Assembly: GCA_902628525.1 (NCBI GenBank)
Contig: CACOMZ010000007.1
Location: 1 to 34,591, forward strand
Origin: an uncultured Pelagibacteraceae bacterium
GTDB lineage: Bacteria; Pseudomonadota; Alphaproteobacteria; Pelagibacterales; Pelagibacteraceae
Direction: 5' to 3'
Length of the DNA stretch: 34,591 bases
Shown here one piece after another: positions 33,391 to 34,591 of the stretch (positions within the stretch are counted from its first letter, which is position 1; every line of letters starts with the position of its first letter). Below the pieces are notes generated by a model, which was not told where the DNA came from, did not search any database, and saw only the letters and a program-made list of their open reading frames with translations. The translations under genes and the position numbers were made by a program.

Positions 33391-34591
33391 TTATTTTTTC
33401 AAAAACTCACGCCACAAATTCAGCTCTTTGTTTAAATATAAATGATTATTTCTATTACTTGAAGAAATATTATTTTTCAAATTTAATTGATTTAATATTT
33501 TTGTTAAAGAATTCGTATCATGTATAAAATACAAATTTTCTGCTTTTTCAATTGATGGTATTGGTAAAGTTGATAGTGAAATTAAGGATATCGTTGCCTT
33601 TTTTTTTATGACTGACTCTAGCAGCACTGATGAACCATTTGCAATATATACTATATCTGAATATCTAAATGCCTCCGAAGCTTTGCAATTAATAATTTCA
33701 TAAGAGGGAAATTTTATATTTAAAGATTTTATTATTGAATTGACTGGTAACAGATGGTGTTCTTTTATGTAAACTTTTTGAAATTTTACATTAGATGAAG
33801 CAAATATTTCAAGCAATTCTATTGTTTCTTTCGGGATATTTGAGGTAAATATTAAGATTGATTTATTATTTTTTAATTTGAAATTTTTAATTTCGCCTTG
33901 GTTTTCTACTAAATAATTATATCTCTGAGCTTCAATTTCAAATATTTGATCTTTATTAAATCCATTATTCAATAATAAAGATTTACTAAAATCACTATTG
34001 ACTCCTACGAAAGATGGTAAATAAAAATAAGGATGAATTATTTTAGGATGATAATAATTCATTGTGTTTGGCCTTACTATTGAATGGATAACACCTTTAG
34101 TTTTTATGTTAAACTTTTGTGAAACTTTATTTAATATTTGTTCCCAGGGTTGAAATTCCATCAAATACAGTATTTCTTTCACATTTGAATTATGAGTTAA
34201 AAAATTTAAGATTTTTTTTTCAAAAATTAATAATTTAAATAATAAAATCGTAGTTGACATTAACCAATCAGATTTGAATAAGCATGAATAATTTACTTTT
34301 TCAAAGAAAAAAAGATTGTTTACTTCAACAGAATTTAATTTTTTTCTTATCTTAAAAAATTTAGATATTATTTTTGGAAAATCTTTAAATTTAAAGTGGG
34401 CATCTAAAAAACCAAATGAATTGACTTTGTTTTTGATTAGATTATTCTCATAGTTAAGTCTAGCTGTATCACCTACATATTGAAATAACCAATCATAATT
34501 ATTATTTAATAAATAAGATACATCTTCAAAATATCTACTTACAAATTTACTTTCAAATGAGTTTCCACCTGGATAATAATAACTAAAAACA
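33391..34591 (-). CDS. GT-B-like surface carbohydrate biosynthesis protein (TIGR04326-like), 5' end cut by window
   Basis: The frame is open from the right window edge to the stop at 33391, about 400 residues, so an internal ATG at 34260 is not the real start. The segment LMEFQPWEQILNKVSQKF, then VIHSIVRPNTMNYYHP, LPSFVGVNSDFSKSLL and IFEIEAQRYNYL follows the pattern I associate with the TIGR04326 surface-carbohydrate family. The C-terminal third (FRYSDIVYIANGSSVLLESV, near the end of the fold) resembles the donor site of GT-B enzymes such as polysialyl- or glycerophosphotransferases. With a CMP-sugar synthetase gene in the same unit, it may be the transferase using that product. Partial gene; family call is tentative. 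Confidence 0.68.
   Translation of the reverse strand, partial: VFSYYYPGGNSFESKFVSRYFEDVSYLLNNNYDWLFQYVGDTARLNYENNLIKNKVNSFGFLDAHFKFKDFPKIISKFFKIRKKLNSVEVNNLFFFEKVNYSCLFKSDWLMSTTILLFKLLIFEKKILNFLTHNSNVKEILYLMEFQPWEQILNKVSQKFNIKTKGVIHSIVRPNTMNYYHPKIIHPYFYLPSFVGVNSDFSKSLLLNNGFNKDQIFEIEAQRYNYLVENQGEIKNFKLKNNKSILIFTSNIPKETIELLEIFASSNVKFQKVYIKEHHLLPVNSIIKSLNIKFPSYEIINCKASEAFRYSDIVYIANGSSVLLESVIKKKATISLISLSTLPIPSIEKAENLYFIHDTNSLTKILNQLNLKNNISSSNRNNHLYLNKELNLWREFLKK

Noticed and set aside
34258..34260. ATG at 34260 as the start of the last gene
   Set aside because: The same frame is open all the way to the window edge and encodes plausible protein, so the gene is cut by the window rather than beginning here.
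1..34591. Search for insertion sequences, attachment sites, tRNA genes and CRISPR repeats
   Set aside because: No transposase or integrase motifs, no tRNA-like cloverleaf and no regularly spaced repeats were recognised; the mosaic layout is therefore not explained by visible mobile elements.

Overview
The window looks like a very AT-rich, tightly packed genome of a free-living marine alphaproteobacterium, most likely the SAR11 (Pelagibacter) clade. Support comes from the extreme A+T content, intergenic gaps that are mostly tens of bases, overlapping starts and stops, an alphaproteobacterial cysteine-less L36, a split PntAA/PntAB/PntB transhydrogenase preceded by a tiny cytochrome-oxidase-IV-like gene, and a lone 5S rRNA gene beside a large surface-polysaccharide island. 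In SAR11 a hypervariable region is known to lie between the 5S gene and the 16S-23S genes; the layout here fits that arrangement. No 16S, 23S, tRNA, CRISPR array, transposase or phage gene was seen.

Layout. (1) 1-3206: sugar genes (cupin, C-methyltransferase, glycosyltransferase 2, Gfo/Idh-type oxidoreductase). (2) 3285-7163, minus strand: a conserved-looking housekeeping block read in the order 5S rRNA, rpmJ, cox IV-like peptide, pntAA, pntAB, pntB, transaldolase-like gene, with gaps of 12 bases or less. (3) 7230-9599: divergent O-antigen-ligase-like and WecA-like genes. (4) 9654-17360, minus: glycosyltransferases, two methyltransferases, tviB plus a UDP-uronate 4-epimerase, and a polytopic polymerase- or GT-C-like protein. 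(5) 17575-20229, plus: a three-gene Gtr-like glycan-modification cassette. (6) 20226-28213, minus: glycosyltransferases, asnB-type amidotransferase and a CDP-deoxyhexose module (rfbF, rfbG, cupin, reductase). (7) 28312-30687, plus: two unrecognised proteins and a methyltransferase in a tight operon. (8) 30738-34591, minus: a module of dehydroquinate-synthase-like, CMP-Kdo-synthetase-like and SDR proteins with a GT-B-like surface-carbohydrate protein that runs off the right edge.

How the parts work together. The WecA-like enzyme would load a sugar phosphate on undecaprenyl phosphate. TviB and the epimerase would supply UDP-N-acetylhexosaminuronates, possibly amidated by the AsnB-like protein. 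RfbF/RfbG would supply CDP-4-keto-6-deoxyglucose for tailoring. The many glycosyltransferases and methyltransferases build and decorate the repeat, the Gtr-like cassette would add a side branch on the periplasmic side, and the WaaL-like ligase would transfer the finished chain. No Wzx flippase or ABC exporter is inside the window. Strand switches between cassettes suggest a mosaic assembled by block replacement.

Points most worth a second look: the probable AUU start with a perfect AGGAGG ahead of the glycosyltransferase at 9654-10787; the 5S gene separated from its operon and followed by rpmJ after 12 bases; divergent start codons two bases apart at 2343/2346; a hairpin touching the GTG start of the gtrB-like gene; the unrecognised pair at 28312-29848; and the AroB-like/KdsB-like module with altered active-site residues, which is the best candidate here for an undescribed sugar pathway. 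All functional assignments rest on motif recognition by eye.
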